Source: Micromonospora craniellae
GTDB taxonomy: Bacteria > Actinomycetota > Actinomycetes > Mycobacteriales > Micromonosporaceae
DNA: 64,000 nt
Reading direction: 5' to 3'
NCBI RefSeq assembly: GCF_014764405.1
Contig: NZ_CP061725.1
Coordinates: forward strand, 5,828,001-5,892,000
Both the position numbers and the translations under genes were made by a program. The notes beneath the pieces are model-generated. The model was not told the DNA's origin. It saw only the letters and a list, made by a program, of their open reading frames with translations, and made no database searches. Each line of letters starts with the position of its first letter. The stretch's first letter is position 1. Shown one piece after another: positions 1-7,930 of this stretch.

Positions 1-101
1 AGTGCGACGCGCGTCAGCGGGAGTCGGTGAAGCAGGTGCTCGTCGCACTCACCGAGGTGGTGCTGGCGCAACGCCTCGCGCGGGCCGGCGCCGGTCGCTG
101 A
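1..101 (+). CDS. C-terminal end of a Cvn-type (CvnD-like) ATP/GTP-binding protein, partial
   Basis: The third frame is open from the window edge to TGA at 99-101 and encodes about 32 residues. The sequence RQRESVKQVLVALTEVVLAQ resembles the last helix of the small GTPases of actinobacterial conservons (CvnD), which commonly end in a D-x-VK-x-x-L-x-x-L-x-E-x-x-L pattern. Too little is present to see any nucleotide-binding motif, so the assignment rests on this tail only. A Roadblock (CvnB-like) gene occurs 20 kb away, not adjacent. Confidence 0.45.
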   Translation, partial: CDARQRESVKQVLVALTEVVLAQRLARAGAGR

Positions 102-171
102 CCGACAGGCTGGGCAGCACCCCTCCGGCACAGCGGGCCGGGCGCAACGACGAAGAGGAGAAGAAGCAGCG

Positions 172-1143
172 ATGCAGAGATCAGGTTGGGTCAGAGCGGC
201 GGCCCTCGCCTGCGTGGCCGCACTGGCACTGACCGGCTGCGCGGCCGACATCCAGCCCCGGGTCGCGGCGCCGGGGCCGCCGGAGCGGACGGAGTGCGGC
301 ACGCTGACCCTCGCCAACCTGCCGTGGATCGGGTACGAGGCAAACCTCGCGGTGATCGGCTACCTGGCCAAAAATCGGCTCAACTGCACGGTGGTGGTCA
401 AGGACCTCACGGCGGAGGAGGCGTGGGAGGAGGTCGCCGCCGGCAGCACCGACGCCATCCTGGAGAACTGGGGCCGTGAGGGTCTGAAGAAGCGGTACAT
501 CGACGAGGAACGCAAGGCCGTCGAGCACGGCATGACCGGCAACAGGGGCGTCGTCGGCTGGTACGTCACGCCGTGGCTGGTCGAGCAGCACCCCGGCATC
601 ACCAACTGGCGGAACCTCAACGACTACGCCTACCTGTTCCGGACGCCCACCTCCGGCGGCCGGGGCGTCCTGCTCAACGGCGATCCCTCCTACGAGACCA
701 ACGACCGGGCGTTGATCCGCAACCTGAAGCTGAACTTCACGGTCGACACCGTGGGCAGCGAGGACGAGCTCATCGAGGTGTTCCGAAAGGCGGAGCGCGA
801 CCGCCGGCCGGCGATCGGCTACTTCTACACGCCGCAGTGGTTCCTGGCCGAGGTCGACCTGGTACACGTCAAACTGCCGCCCTACACCCCCGGCTGCGAC
901 GTGGACCCGGAGAAGGTGGCCTGCGACTACCAGCCCTACGACCTCGACAAGATCGCCAACCGGGAGTTCGCCGAGTCCGGCAACCCGGCCGCCGAACTGA
1001 TCAAGAACTTCCAGTGGACCAACGCCCACCAGAACGAGGTGGCCCGCTACCTCACGGTCGACGAGTTGTCCTACGACGAGGCGGCCAAGAAGTGGCTCGA
1101 CGCCAACCCGGAGGTCTGGCAGGACTGGCTCCCCGCCGACTGA
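172..1143 (+). CDS. Glycine betaine/choline-type ABC transporter substrate-binding lipoprotein
   Basis: A 323-residue protein with a lipoprotein signal peptide: a positively charged start, a hydrophobic stretch and the lipobox LTGC with Cys23. The mature part (about 45-320) has the OpuAC-like fold signature of quaternary-amine binding proteins: ANLPWIGYEANLAVIGYLA near the start, the EEAWEEVAAGSTDAILENW segment, and aromatic residues (W, Y) suited to cation-pi binding of betaine or choline. It would sit on the outer face of the membrane and deliver osmolytes to a permease. No permease or ATPase genes adjoin it, so it acts with components encoded elsewhere or outside the window. The start follows a purine-rich GAGGAGAAGAAG Shine-Dalgarno region. 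Confidence 0.82.
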   Translation: MQRSGWVRAAALACVAALALTGCAADIQPRVAAPGPPERTECGTLTLANLPWIGYEANLAVIGYLAKNRLNCTVVVKDLTAEEAWEEVAAGSTDAILENWGREGLKKRYIDEERKAVEHGMTGNRGVVGWYVTPWLVEQHPGITNWRNLNDYAYLFRTPTSGGRGVLLNGDPSYETNDRALIRNLKLNFTVDTVGSEDELIEVFRKAERDRRPAIGYFYTPQWFLAEVDLVHVKLPPYTPGCDVDPEKVACDYQPYDLDKIANREFAESGNPAAELIKNFQWTNAHQNEVARYLTVDELSYDEAAKKWLDANPEVWQDWLPAD

Positions 1144-1240
1144 CCGGCCGATCCCCACCGACGCGTCCCGGCAGCGACACACCGCGTTCGCCGGAAAGCG
1201 AACGGTGACCTTCGCCGTACCGCGCTCCTGCGTGGACGGT

Positions 1241-1246
1241 CATAAT
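1241..1246 (+). promoter_or_regulatory. -10 box of a probable leaderless promoter
   Basis: CATAAT lies 7 nt before the ATG at 1254, the spacing expected for a transcript that begins at the start codon. No convincing -35 box is seen. Confidence 0.4.
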
Positions 1247-1253
1247 GGGCGGC

Positions 1254-1505
1254 ATGGTTGCCTGGGAGTACGCCCTGCTGGTCCGCCGTTACCAGGGACA
1301 GGGCCGCAATTTTCACGTCTCGTTCGTCTGGTACGGCCCGGACGGGTCACGTAAGGACATCACCGCGTACGGCGACACCGCCGTGGCGCATCTCAACCGG
1401 TACGGCCGGGAAGGCTGGGAACTGGTCACCGCCGCCGAGGACGTCAACAACGTACAGGGCAGCACCGAGGTGCACCGATACCACCTCAAGCGTCCGCTGA
1501 ACTGA
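1254..1505 (+). CDS. Small conserved actinobacterial protein of unknown function (DUF4177-like)
   Basis: Encodes 83 residues beginning MVAWEYALL; an alternative ATG three codons upstream (1245) overlaps the likely -10 box, so the inner start is preferred. The protein alternates beta strands (WEYALLVRRY, HVSFVWYG) with a helix and ends in a GREGWELVTAAED segment. The GWELV motif after a short helix is typical of DUF4177-like small proteins, which have no known biochemical role. No signal peptide or membrane segment is seen. It stands alone, followed by a hairpin terminator. Confidence 0.6.
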   Translation: MVAWEYALLVRRYQGQGRNFHVSFVWYGPDGSRKDITAYGDTAVAHLNRYGREGWELVTAAEDVNNVQGSTEVHRYHLKRPLN

Positions 1506-1530
1506 GCCCACCCGACGATCGCTCGACCAC

Positions 1531-1564
1531 CGCCCGGGAACGCGTTGACGACGTGTCCCGGGCG
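1531..1564 (+). terminator. Hairpin terminator
   Basis: CGCCCGGGA (1531-1539) pairs perfectly with TCCCGGGCG (1556-1564) across a 16-nt loop. It lies just after the stop at 1505 and before the convergent end of the hydroxymethyltransferase gene. Confidence 0.5.
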
Positions 1565-1636
1565 TCGTCGCGCTTGTCGCCAGATGTCGATGCGTGCGCG
1601 CCGGACCGGTGCCACCGGCCCGACGCACGTCCGTCG

Positions 1637-3073
1637 TCAGCCCAGGTCGACGTTCGGGTACAGCGGGAACCCGGCGAGCAGCTCGCCGGCCTGCCGGCTG
1701 ACCTTGTCCGCGAGGGCCGGGTCCAGCACGTACTTGGCCTTGGAGGCGGTGCCGTCCGGGTTGGCCCCGGCGGAGGTCTGGCTGAGCACCGTGTGGATCA
1801 GCTCGGCGGTACCGTCCATCTCGGCCGTGCCCAACCCGCGCGTGGTCAGCGCGGGCGTGCCGATCCGGATGCCAGAGGTGTACCAGGCGCCGTTGGCGTC
1901 CTGCGGCACCGCGTTGCGGTTGGTCACGATGCCCGAGTCCAGCAGCGCCTGCTCGGCCTGCCGGCCGGTCAGCCCGTAGCCGGTCACGTCGATGAGCACC
2001 AGGTGGTTGTCGGTGCCGCCGGTGACCAGCGTGGCGCCCCGACGCAGCAGCCCGTCGGCCAGTGCCTGGGCGTTGTCGACGATCCGTCGGGCGTACCCGG
2101 CGAAGTCGGGGCGGCGCGCCTCGGCCAGCGCGACCGCCTTGGCCGCCATCACGTGCGGCAGCGGACCGCCGAGGACCATCGGGCAGCCCCGGTCCACCTG
2201 GTCGGCCAGCTCCGGCCCGCACAGCACCATGCCGCCGCGCGGGCCGCGCAACGACTTGTGCGTGGTGGTGGTGACGATGTGCGCGTGCGGCACCGGGTCG
2301 AAGTCACCGGTGAAGACCTTTCCGGCGACCAGGCCGGCGAAGTGGGCCATGTCCACCATGAAGGTGGCGCCGACCGAGTCGGCGATCTCCCGCATGATCC
2401 GGAAGTTGACCTTGCGCGGGTACGCCGAATAGCCGGCGACCAGCACCAGCGGCCGGAACTCGCGGGCCGCCTCGGCGACCTTGTCGTAGTCGACCAGCCC
2501 GGTGGCCGGGTCGGTGCCGTAGCTGCGCTGGTCGAACATCTTGCCGGAGATGTTCGGCCGGAAACCGTGGGTGAGGTGACCGCCGGCGTCCAGCGACATG
2601 CCGAGCATCCGCTGGTCGCCCAGCTCCCGGCGGAGCGCGAACCAGTCCTGCTCGGTCAGGTCGTTGACGTGCCGGGCCTGCGCCCGCGCAAGCGCCGGGG
2701 ACTCCACCCGGTCGGCCAGGATCGCCCAGAACGCCACCAGGTTCGCGTCGATGCCCGAGTGCGGCTGCACGTAGGCGTACGTCGCGCCGAACAGCTCCCG
2801 GGCGTGCTCGGCGGCGAGCGCCTCGACCGTGTCGACGTTCTGGCAGCCGGCGTAGAACCGGCGCCCGACCGTGCCCTCGGCGTACTTGTCGCTGAACCAG
2901 TTGCCCATCGCCAGCAGGGTGGCCGGCGAGGCGTAGTTCTCGCTGGCGATCAGCTTGAGCGACTCGCGCTGGTCGGCCAGCTCCGCCCCGATGGCGTCGG
3001 CCACCCGCGGCTCGACGGCGCGGATGACCTCCAGCGCGCTGCGGAAGGCGGCGGATTCGGCGTTCGACGGCAT
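1637..3073 (-). CDS. glyA: Serine hydroxymethyltransferase
   Basis: A 478-residue PLP enzyme that interconverts serine and glycine while charging tetrahydrofolate with a one-carbon unit; cytoplasmic. Family motifs are LIASENYAS (about 41-49), the PLP-phosphate/Asp region VDMAHFAGL (240-248) and the PLP lysine in TTTTHKSLRGPRGG (Lys273). It is longer than the usual 415-430 residues because of an insertion after YVQPHSGIDANLVAFW; this long form is known in actinomycetes, which often carry a second, shorter GlyA. The start ATG at 3073 follows a strong AGGAGG. A ZTP riboswitch lies directly upstream, linking expression to folate/one-carbon status. Confidence 0.93.
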   Translation of the reverse strand: MPSNAESAAFRSALEVIRAVEPRVADAIGAELADQRESLKLIASENYASPATLLAMGNWFSDKYAEGTVGRRFYAGCQNVDTVEALAAEHARELFGATYAYVQPHSGIDANLVAFWAILADRVESPALARAQARHVNDLTEQDWFALRRELGDQRMLGMSLDAGGHLTHGFRPNISGKMFDQRSYGTDPATGLVDYDKVAEAAREFRPLVLVAGYSAYPRKVNFRIMREIADSVGATFMVDMAHFAGLVAGKVFTGDFDPVPHAHIVTTTTHKSLRGPRGGMVLCGPELADQVDRGCPMVLGGPLPHVMAAKAVALAEARRPDFAGYARRIVDNAQALADGLLRRGATLVTGGTDNHLVLIDVTGYGLTGRQAEQALLDSGIVTNRNAVPQDANGAWYTSGIRIGTPALTTRGLGTAEMDGTAELIHTVLSQTSAGANPDGTASKAKYVLDPALADKVSRQAGELLAGFPLYPNVDLG

Positions 3074-3097
3074 GCGACCTCCTGATGACGTGCGGAA

Positions 3098-3178
3098 GGC
3101 CCAGGCGCTCGGCGTGCGTCCTCATGACGGGGCCGCTTCCCGATGGTGCTCCATCCCCACGCGCCAGTCACGGCCCCC
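3098..3178 (-). ncRNA. ZTP (pfl) riboswitch controlling glyA
   Basis: Read on the minus strand, the leader contains the 5' domain CCGUGACUGGCGC followed by a hairpin and GGGAAGCGG (3133-3141). After a spacer comes the 3' domain with CGCCUGGGC (3099-3107). These two conserved segments define the pfl/ZTP riboswitch, which senses ZMP/ZTP that accumulates when 10-formyl-THF is short. A -10 box TAGGAT (3183-3188) puts the transcription start at about 3176, right at the 5' edge of the motif. The 3' domain ends about 15 nt before the glyA Shine-Dalgarno (3077-3083), so control of ribosome access is plausible. Confidence 0.88.
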
Positions 3179-3269
3179 GCCGATCCTAGCGGGTCGGCTC
3201 GGCGACCCCGGAGCACACCGGGTCGGCCCCCCCCGGCCGGCCGGCGAGGTCGCGAGCGCTGAGCGGAGG

Positions 3270-3776
3270 TCAGGCCCACGGGCTGCGGACACCGTCGTAC
3301 TCCTCGAAGACCAGCCAGCTCCGGGTGGACAGCACTCCGGCGATGCGCTGGACCCGGTCCAGCACCACGTCCCGCAGGGTGGCGTTGTCCGGCGCCCGGA
3401 CCAGGGCGAGTACGTCGTGTTCGCCGCTGAGCAGCGCCACGTGCTCGACGTAGCGCACCCGGGACAGCTCCGCCGACACCTCCCGCCAGGTGTTCTGCTG
3501 GATGGTCAGGGCGATGTACGCCGAGGTGCCCAGCCCGGCCGGCTCCGGCGCGACCCGCGCGGCGAACCCGGTGACCACCCCGTCGCGCAGCAACCGTTCC
3601 ATCCGCGCGTACGCGTTGGTGCGCGACACGTGCACCCGTTCCGCCAACGTACGGATGGAGATCCGCCCGTCCCGGGTCAGCTCGTCGAGGATGCGGCGGT
3701 CTACCTCGTCCAACATCGGGGCCGTTCGTCCCGTACCACCGCGCAGGGGCGCTGTGTCAGCGGTCTCCTGGTCCAC
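3270..3776 (-). CDS. Lrp/AsnC-family transcriptional regulator, probable regulator of the adjacent dehydrogenase operon
   Basis: A 168-residue regulator: winged-helix DNA-binding domain MLDEVDRRILDELTRDGRIS...SRTNAYARMERLLRDGVVTGF (about 21-70), then the ligand-sensing RAM domain (about 80-155). The GTG start at 3776 is chosen because GGGAGG lies 6 nt upstream; longer in-frame starts lack this. It is divergent from the E1-alpha gene with a 103-nt gap, matching the bkdR-bkd arrangement known in other bacteria, so it probably responds to branched-chain amino acids and controls that operon. The gap contains the small palindrome TTGAGTCAA (3821-3829), a possible shared promoter/operator element. 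Confidence 0.85.
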   Translation of the reverse strand: MDQETADTAPLRGGTGRTAPMLDEVDRRILDELTRDGRISIRTLAERVHVSRTNAYARMERLLRDGVVTGFAARVAPEPAGLGTSAYIALTIQQNTWREVSAELSRVRYVEHVALLSGEHDVLALVRAPDNATLRDVVLDRVQRIAGVLSTRSWLVFEEYDGVRSPWA

Positions 3777-3879
3777 GGAAGCCTCCCATAGTGCCGTATG
3801 TCCCGCCTTCACCGGCCATCTTGAGTCAATCATCCGACCAAAGGAGCATAAGGCCACCACACGTCCAGGAGGTTCCGCC

Positions 3880-5043
3880 GTGACGACCACCCCTCAGGCG
3901 GCCCGCAGGGCAACCCCGCGGAAGCGCCGCTCGGCCACCCCGACCGCGCCCGACCCGGCGGCCGGCCTGCTGCCCCAGGCCGACCCGGTCCGGTTGCTGA
4001 ACCCGGAGGGCACCCTGCTGCCGTCCCGGGCCGACTATCTCGAGCCACCCGTGGAGACGCTGCGCGAGATGTACCGGCGGATGGTCGTCGGCCGCCGGTT
4101 CGACGCGCAGGCCACCGCGCTGACCAAGCAGGGCCGCCTCGCGGTCTACCCGTCCTCCCGAGGTCAGGAGGCGTGCCAGGTCGGCGGGGTCCTCGCGCTG
4201 CGCGACGACGACTGGGTTTTCCCGACCTACCGCGAGTCGATGGCGCTGACCGCCCGGGGCATCGACCCGGTCGAGGTGCTCACCCTGCTGCGCGGCGACT
4301 GGCACTGCGGGTACGACCCCGCCGCGCGGCGGACCGCCCCGCAGTGCACCCCGCTCGCCACCCAGTGCGTGCACGCCGCCGGGCTGGCCTACGGCGAGAC
4401 GTACCAGGGGCGCGACACGGTGGCGCTGGTCTACATCGGCGACGGCGCGACCAGCGAGGGTGACTTCCACGAGGGGATCAACTTCGCCGCCGTGTTCAAG
4501 GCCCCGGTCGTCTACTTCGTGCAGAACAACCGGTACGCGATCAGCGTGCCGCTGTCCCGGCAGACCGCCGCCCCCACGCTGGCCTACAAGGGCGTCGGCT
4601 ACGGCGTGCCCAGCGAGCAGGTCGACGGCAACGATCCGGTGGCCGTGCTCGCCGTGCTGGCGAAGGCGGTGGCGCACGCCCGCGCCGGCAAGGGGCCGTT
4701 CCTGGTCGAGGCGCACACCTACCGGATGGAACCGCACACCAACGCCGACGACGCGACGCGCTACCGGGACGTCGGCGAGGTGGAGGCGTGGCGGGACCGC
4801 GACCCGGTGGCCCGGCTGGAGGCGTACCTGCGTTCCCGCGAGGTCCTCGACGACGACGCCGTCGCCGCGATCGCCCAGGAGGCCGAGGAGTACGCCGCGC
4901 GGCTGCGCGAGCGGATGAACGCCCAGCCCACCGTCGACCCGCTCACCCTCTTCGACCACGTCTACGCGCAGCCCACCCCGCAACTCGTCGAACAGCGCGA
5001 CCAGGTCCGCGCCGAGCTCGCCGCCCAGGAGGAGGACGCCTGA
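3880..5043 (+). CDS. bkdA: Branched-chain 2-oxoacid (or pyruvate) dehydrogenase E1 component, alpha subunit
   Basis: A 387-residue thiamine-diphosphate enzyme subunit that decarboxylates a 2-oxoacid. The ThDP motif runs from YIGDGATSEGDFHEGINFAA to VQNNRYAIS (about 185-220). The MYRRMVVGRRFD opening and the YRMEPHTNADD loop near the E2-contacting end are typical. The start is GTG with AGGAGG 7 nt upstream; the first 30 residues are Arg/Ala/Pro-rich and disordered. It overlaps E1-beta by one base (TGATG). The divergent Lrp regulator favours the branched-chain substrate (Val, Leu, Ile derivatives feeding iso/anteiso fatty acids) over pyruvate. No E3 (lipoamide dehydrogenase) gene is present. 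Confidence 0.85.
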   Translation: MTTTPQAARRATPRKRRSATPTAPDPAAGLLPQADPVRLLNPEGTLLPSRADYLEPPVETLREMYRRMVVGRRFDAQATALTKQGRLAVYPSSRGQEACQVGGVLALRDDDWVFPTYRESMALTARGIDPVEVLTLLRGDWHCGYDPAARRTAPQCTPLATQCVHAAGLAYGETYQGRDTVALVYIGDGATSEGDFHEGINFAAVFKAPVVYFVQNNRYAISVPLSRQTAAPTLAYKGVGYGVPSEQVDGNDPVAVLAVLAKAVAHARAGKGPFLVEAHTYRMEPHTNADDATRYRDVGEVEAWRDRDPVARLEAYLRSREVLDDDAVAAIAQEAEEYAARLRERMNAQPTVDPLTLFDHVYAQPTPQLVEQRDQVRAELAAQEEDA

Positions 5044-6056
5044 TGGCCACCATGACCATGGCGAAGGCGCTCAACGCGGCACTCGCCGACGCGCTGCTCG
5101 ACGACGAGCGGGTCGTCGTCTTCGGTGAGGACGTCGGGCAACTCGGCGGCGTCTTCCGGATCACCGACGGGTTGCAGGCCCGCTTCGGCGACAAGCGCTG
5201 CTTCGACACCCCGCTGGCCGAGGCCGGCATCGTCGGCTTCGCCGTCGGACTGGCCATGTCCGGGCTGCGCCCGGTGGTCGAGATGCAGTTCGACGCGTTC
5301 GCGTACCCGGCGTTCGAACAGATCGCCTCGCACGTGGCGAAGCTGCGCAACCGTACCCGGGGCGCGCTGAGCGTGCCGATGGTTATCCGGGTGCCGTACG
5401 CCGGTGGCATCGGCGGGGTGGAGCACCACTGCGACTCCTCCGAGGCGTACTACGCGCACACCCCGGGCCTCAAGGTGGTCACCCCGGCGACCGTCGACGA
5501 CGCGTACTCGCTGCTGCGGGAGGCGATCGACGACCCCGACCCGGTGGTGTTCATGGAGCCCAAGAAGCTCTACTTCACCAGCGCCGAGGCGGCCCTGCCG
5601 ACGCGGACCGAGCCGTTCGGCCGGGCGGTCGTCCGCCGGTCCGGACGCGACGCCACCCTGGTCGCGTACGGGCCGGCGGTGCCGGTCGCGCTGGAGGCCG
5701 CCGAGGCCGCCCGCGAGGAGGGCTGGGACCTGGAGGTGGTCGACGTCCGCACCATCGTGCCGTTCGACGACGACACGATCGCCGCCTCGGTCCGGCGTAC
5801 CGGCCGCTGCGTGGTGGTGCAGGAGGCACAGGGTTTCGCCGGGGTCGGCGCGGAGATCGCCGCCCGGGTGCAGGAACGGTGCTTCCACGCGCTGCACGCG
5901 CCGGTGCTGCGGGTCTCCGGGCTGGACATCCCGTACCCCGCGCCGATGCTGGAGCACACCCACCTGCCCTCGGCCGACCGAGTGCTCGACGCGGTGGCCC
6001 GCCTGCAGTGGGACGACCAGCCGGACTCCCGCTGGCTCAGCGAGGTGCCGGCATGA
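5043..6056 (+). CDS. bkdB: Branched-chain 2-oxoacid dehydrogenase E1 component, beta subunit
   Basis: A 337-residue partner of the alpha subunit, forming the alpha2-beta2 E1. It begins MATMTMAKALNAALADALL and carries VVVFGEDVGQLGGVFRIT (about 24-41) and the FDTPLAEAGIVGFAVGLAMSGLRPVVEMQF segment that lines the ThDP site. The C-terminal transketolase-like domain includes VVDVRTIVPFDDDTI. The start overlaps the alpha-subunit stop by one base and its stop overlaps the E2 start (ATGA), indicating translational coupling in a three-gene operon. Confidence 0.9.
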   Translation: MATMTMAKALNAALADALLDDERVVVFGEDVGQLGGVFRITDGLQARFGDKRCFDTPLAEAGIVGFAVGLAMSGLRPVVEMQFDAFAYPAFEQIASHVAKLRNRTRGALSVPMVIRVPYAGGIGGVEHHCDSSEAYYAHTPGLKVVTPATVDDAYSLLREAIDDPDPVVFMEPKKLYFTSAEAALPTRTEPFGRAVVRRSGRDATLVAYGPAVPVALEAAEAAREEGWDLEVVDVRTIVPFDDDTIAASVRRTGRCVVVQEAQGFAGVGAEIAARVQERCFHALHAPVLRVSGLDIPYPAPMLEHTHLPSADRVLDAVARLQWDDQPDSRWLSEVPA

Positions 6057-7459
6057 GCGAGCAGATCTTCCTGTTGCCCGACCTCGGTGAGGGGCTCGCC
6101 GAGGCGGAGATCGTGCAGTGGCGGGTCGCGGTCGGCGATGTCGTCACCGTGGACCAGAGCGTGGTCGAGGTGGAGACGGCCAAGGCGGTCGTGGACGTGC
6201 CCTGCCCGTACGCCGGCCGGGTCGTGGCCCTGCACGGCGCGGAGGGTGAGGTGCGTCCGGTCGGCCAGCCGCTGATCACGGTGGCCGAGCCGGTCGCCGA
6301 CGGTTCGACCGAGCCCGCCGGTCACGCGGTCTACCGCGAGGAGGAGCGGGCCGGCTCGGGCAACGTGCTGATCGGGTACGGCACCGGGCACGGCGGCACG
6401 CGCCGCCGTCGACGCCCCCGCCTCGCCCCGGCCGCGCACGCCTCCGCGCCGGGGGCGGCGGTCACCGGTACGGCGGTGGCGAACAGCGCGGCCCCGGCTG
6501 TCCCCGTCGGTGCGGACCCGTCCGCGACGCCGCCGCTGGTCATCTCGCCGATCGTGCGGCGGCTGGCCCGCGAGCACGGCGTCGACCTGACCTTGCTGCG
6601 TGGCACCGGCCCCGGCGGTGTGGTCCGGCGTGCCGACGTGGAGGCGGCGGCTGGTGTGACCGCGTCGGACCGGTCGACGCCGGGTACGACCGCGACGGAC
6701 CGGTCGACGCCGGGTCTGCTGGCCGGGCCGCCGCCGTCGCACGTCGGACTCGCTCCGGCCGACGCGCGGGACCAGGTGATCCCCCTGACCGGTGTCCGCC
6801 GGGTGATCGCCGACAAGCTCTCCCGTAGCCGGCGGGAGATCCCGGAGGTGACCATCTGGGTCGACGTGGACGCCACCGCGCTGCTGAGCACCCGGGCCGC
6901 GATCAACGCCGCGCGACCGGACCGACCGGTGAGCATCCTGGCGCTGCTCGCCCGGATCTGCCTGTCCGGGCTGCGCCGGTACCCGCAGCTCAACGCCCGG
7001 GTGGACACCGAGGGGCAGCGGATCGTCCAGTCCGCCGCGGTGCACCTGGGCATCGCCGCCCAGACCGATCGTGGCCTGGTCGTGCCGGTGCTGCGTGACG
7101 CCGACCGGCACACCACCGCCGAGTTGGCCGCCGAACTGGCGGCGACCACGACCGCGGCGCGGGCCGGTGAGCTGCCGCCGACCCGGCTCACCGGCGGCAC
7201 GTTCACGCTCAACAACTACGGGGTGTTCGGTGTCGACGGCTCCACCCCGATCATCAACCACCCGGAGGCCGCGCTGCTCGGGGTGGGCCGCATCGTGGAC
7301 AAGCCGTGGGTGGTGGACGGAGACCTGGCGGTGCGCAAGGTGACGCAGCTCAGCCTCACCTTCGACCACCGGGTATGCGACGGAGGCGTCGCCGGCGGCT
7401 TCCTGCGACACGTCGCCGACTGCGTCGAGCAACCCGCGCTGCTGATCGCCGCCGTCTGA
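6053..7459 (+). CDS. bkdC: Dihydrolipoyl acyltransferase, E2 component of the 2-oxoacid dehydrogenase complex
   Basis: A 468-residue E2 with the standard order: lipoyl domain (about 1-80; lipoylated Lys44 in VEVETAKAVVDVP), a flexible Arg/Pro/Ala linker, a peripheral-subunit-binding domain (about 165-200, SPIVRRLAREHGVDLTLLRG), and a catalytic acyltransferase domain (about 240-468). The last has the active-site FDHRVCDGG near the C-terminus, His and Asp both present. Between the binding and catalytic domains sits a tandem DRSTPG repeat (about 203-225), likely slippage within a linker. It is the last gene of the operon; a repeat-rich non-coding stretch follows. Confidence 0.92.
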   Translation: MSEQIFLLPDLGEGLAEAEIVQWRVAVGDVVTVDQSVVEVETAKAVVDVPCPYAGRVVALHGAEGEVRPVGQPLITVAEPVADGSTEPAGHAVYREEERAGSGNVLIGYGTGHGGTRRRRRPRLAPAAHASAPGAAVTGTAVANSAAPAVPVGADPSATPPLVISPIVRRLAREHGVDLTLLRGTGPGGVVRRADVEAAAGVTASDRSTPGTTATDRSTPGLLAGPPPSHVGLAPADARDQVIPLTGVRRVIADKLSRSRREIPEVTIWVDVDATALLSTRAAINAARPDRPVSILALLARICLSGLRRYPQLNARVDTEGQRIVQSAAVHLGIAAQTDRGLVVPVLRDADRHTTAELAAELAATTTAARAGELPPTRLTGGTFTLNNYGVFGVDGSTPIINHPEAALLGVGRIVDKPWVVDGDLAVRKVTQLSLTFDHRVCDGGVAGGFLRHVADCVEQPALLIAAV

Positions 7460-7461
7460 CC

Positions 7462-7690
7462 CCGCCCGCCCCTGCCCTTACCCCGCCCCCCGCCCCCGCC
7501 CCCGCCCCCCGCCCCCGCCCCCGCCCCCCGCCCCCGCATTCGTCGATCATGGAGTTGTGCAGAGGTCATAACGCCCATAAAAGGTCAAAATGACTGCCAC
7601 AACTCCATGATCGACGCGGGGTCGGGGCGAGAGATCGACGCGGGGTCGGGGGTCGGGGGTCGGGGCGCGGGGTCGGGCGTCCGGAGAGGA
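7462..7690. repeat. C-rich tract, perfect inverted repeat (family B copy 1) and G-rich tract
   Basis: Three adjoining parts. A run of CCCCCG/CCCCG units fills 7480-7536. A perfect 19-bp inverted repeat has arms at 7541-7559 and 7598-7616 (arm CGTCGATCATGGAGTTGTG) around an AT-rich 38-nt loop. A run of GGGGTCGG units fills 7617-7680. Because the C-rich left flank can pair with the G-rich right flank, the whole could fold as one long hairpin; the G-rich strand could also form quadruplexes. The remaining 7691-7930 holds no gene I can support and probably the promoter of the next gene. Confidence 0.75.
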
Positions 7691-7930
7691 TGCCGGGGCC
7701 GCGGCCGAGGTGGTGCGATCCGACCCGGATCGGCGGGTGTCCGGACATTGGTCGCAGGGCGCCGACTAGCGGTCGGGATATGACGCTCAGGCATTGTCGG
7801 GCCGTGGTGGCGCGATTGCGTGGAAATGTCCCCGGCGCAATAACCGCGCGGTTTCGTCGAACTACTGAATCGCTGGTGGGTAGCCGGTGAGAATGTGGCG
7901 GAGGGCGAGAAATAAACGGGGGGACGCATC

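Noticed and set aside
3098..3178. Glycine or THF riboswitch before glyA
   Set aside because: The GGGAAGCGG and CGCCUGGGC segments are those of the ZTP/pfl class.
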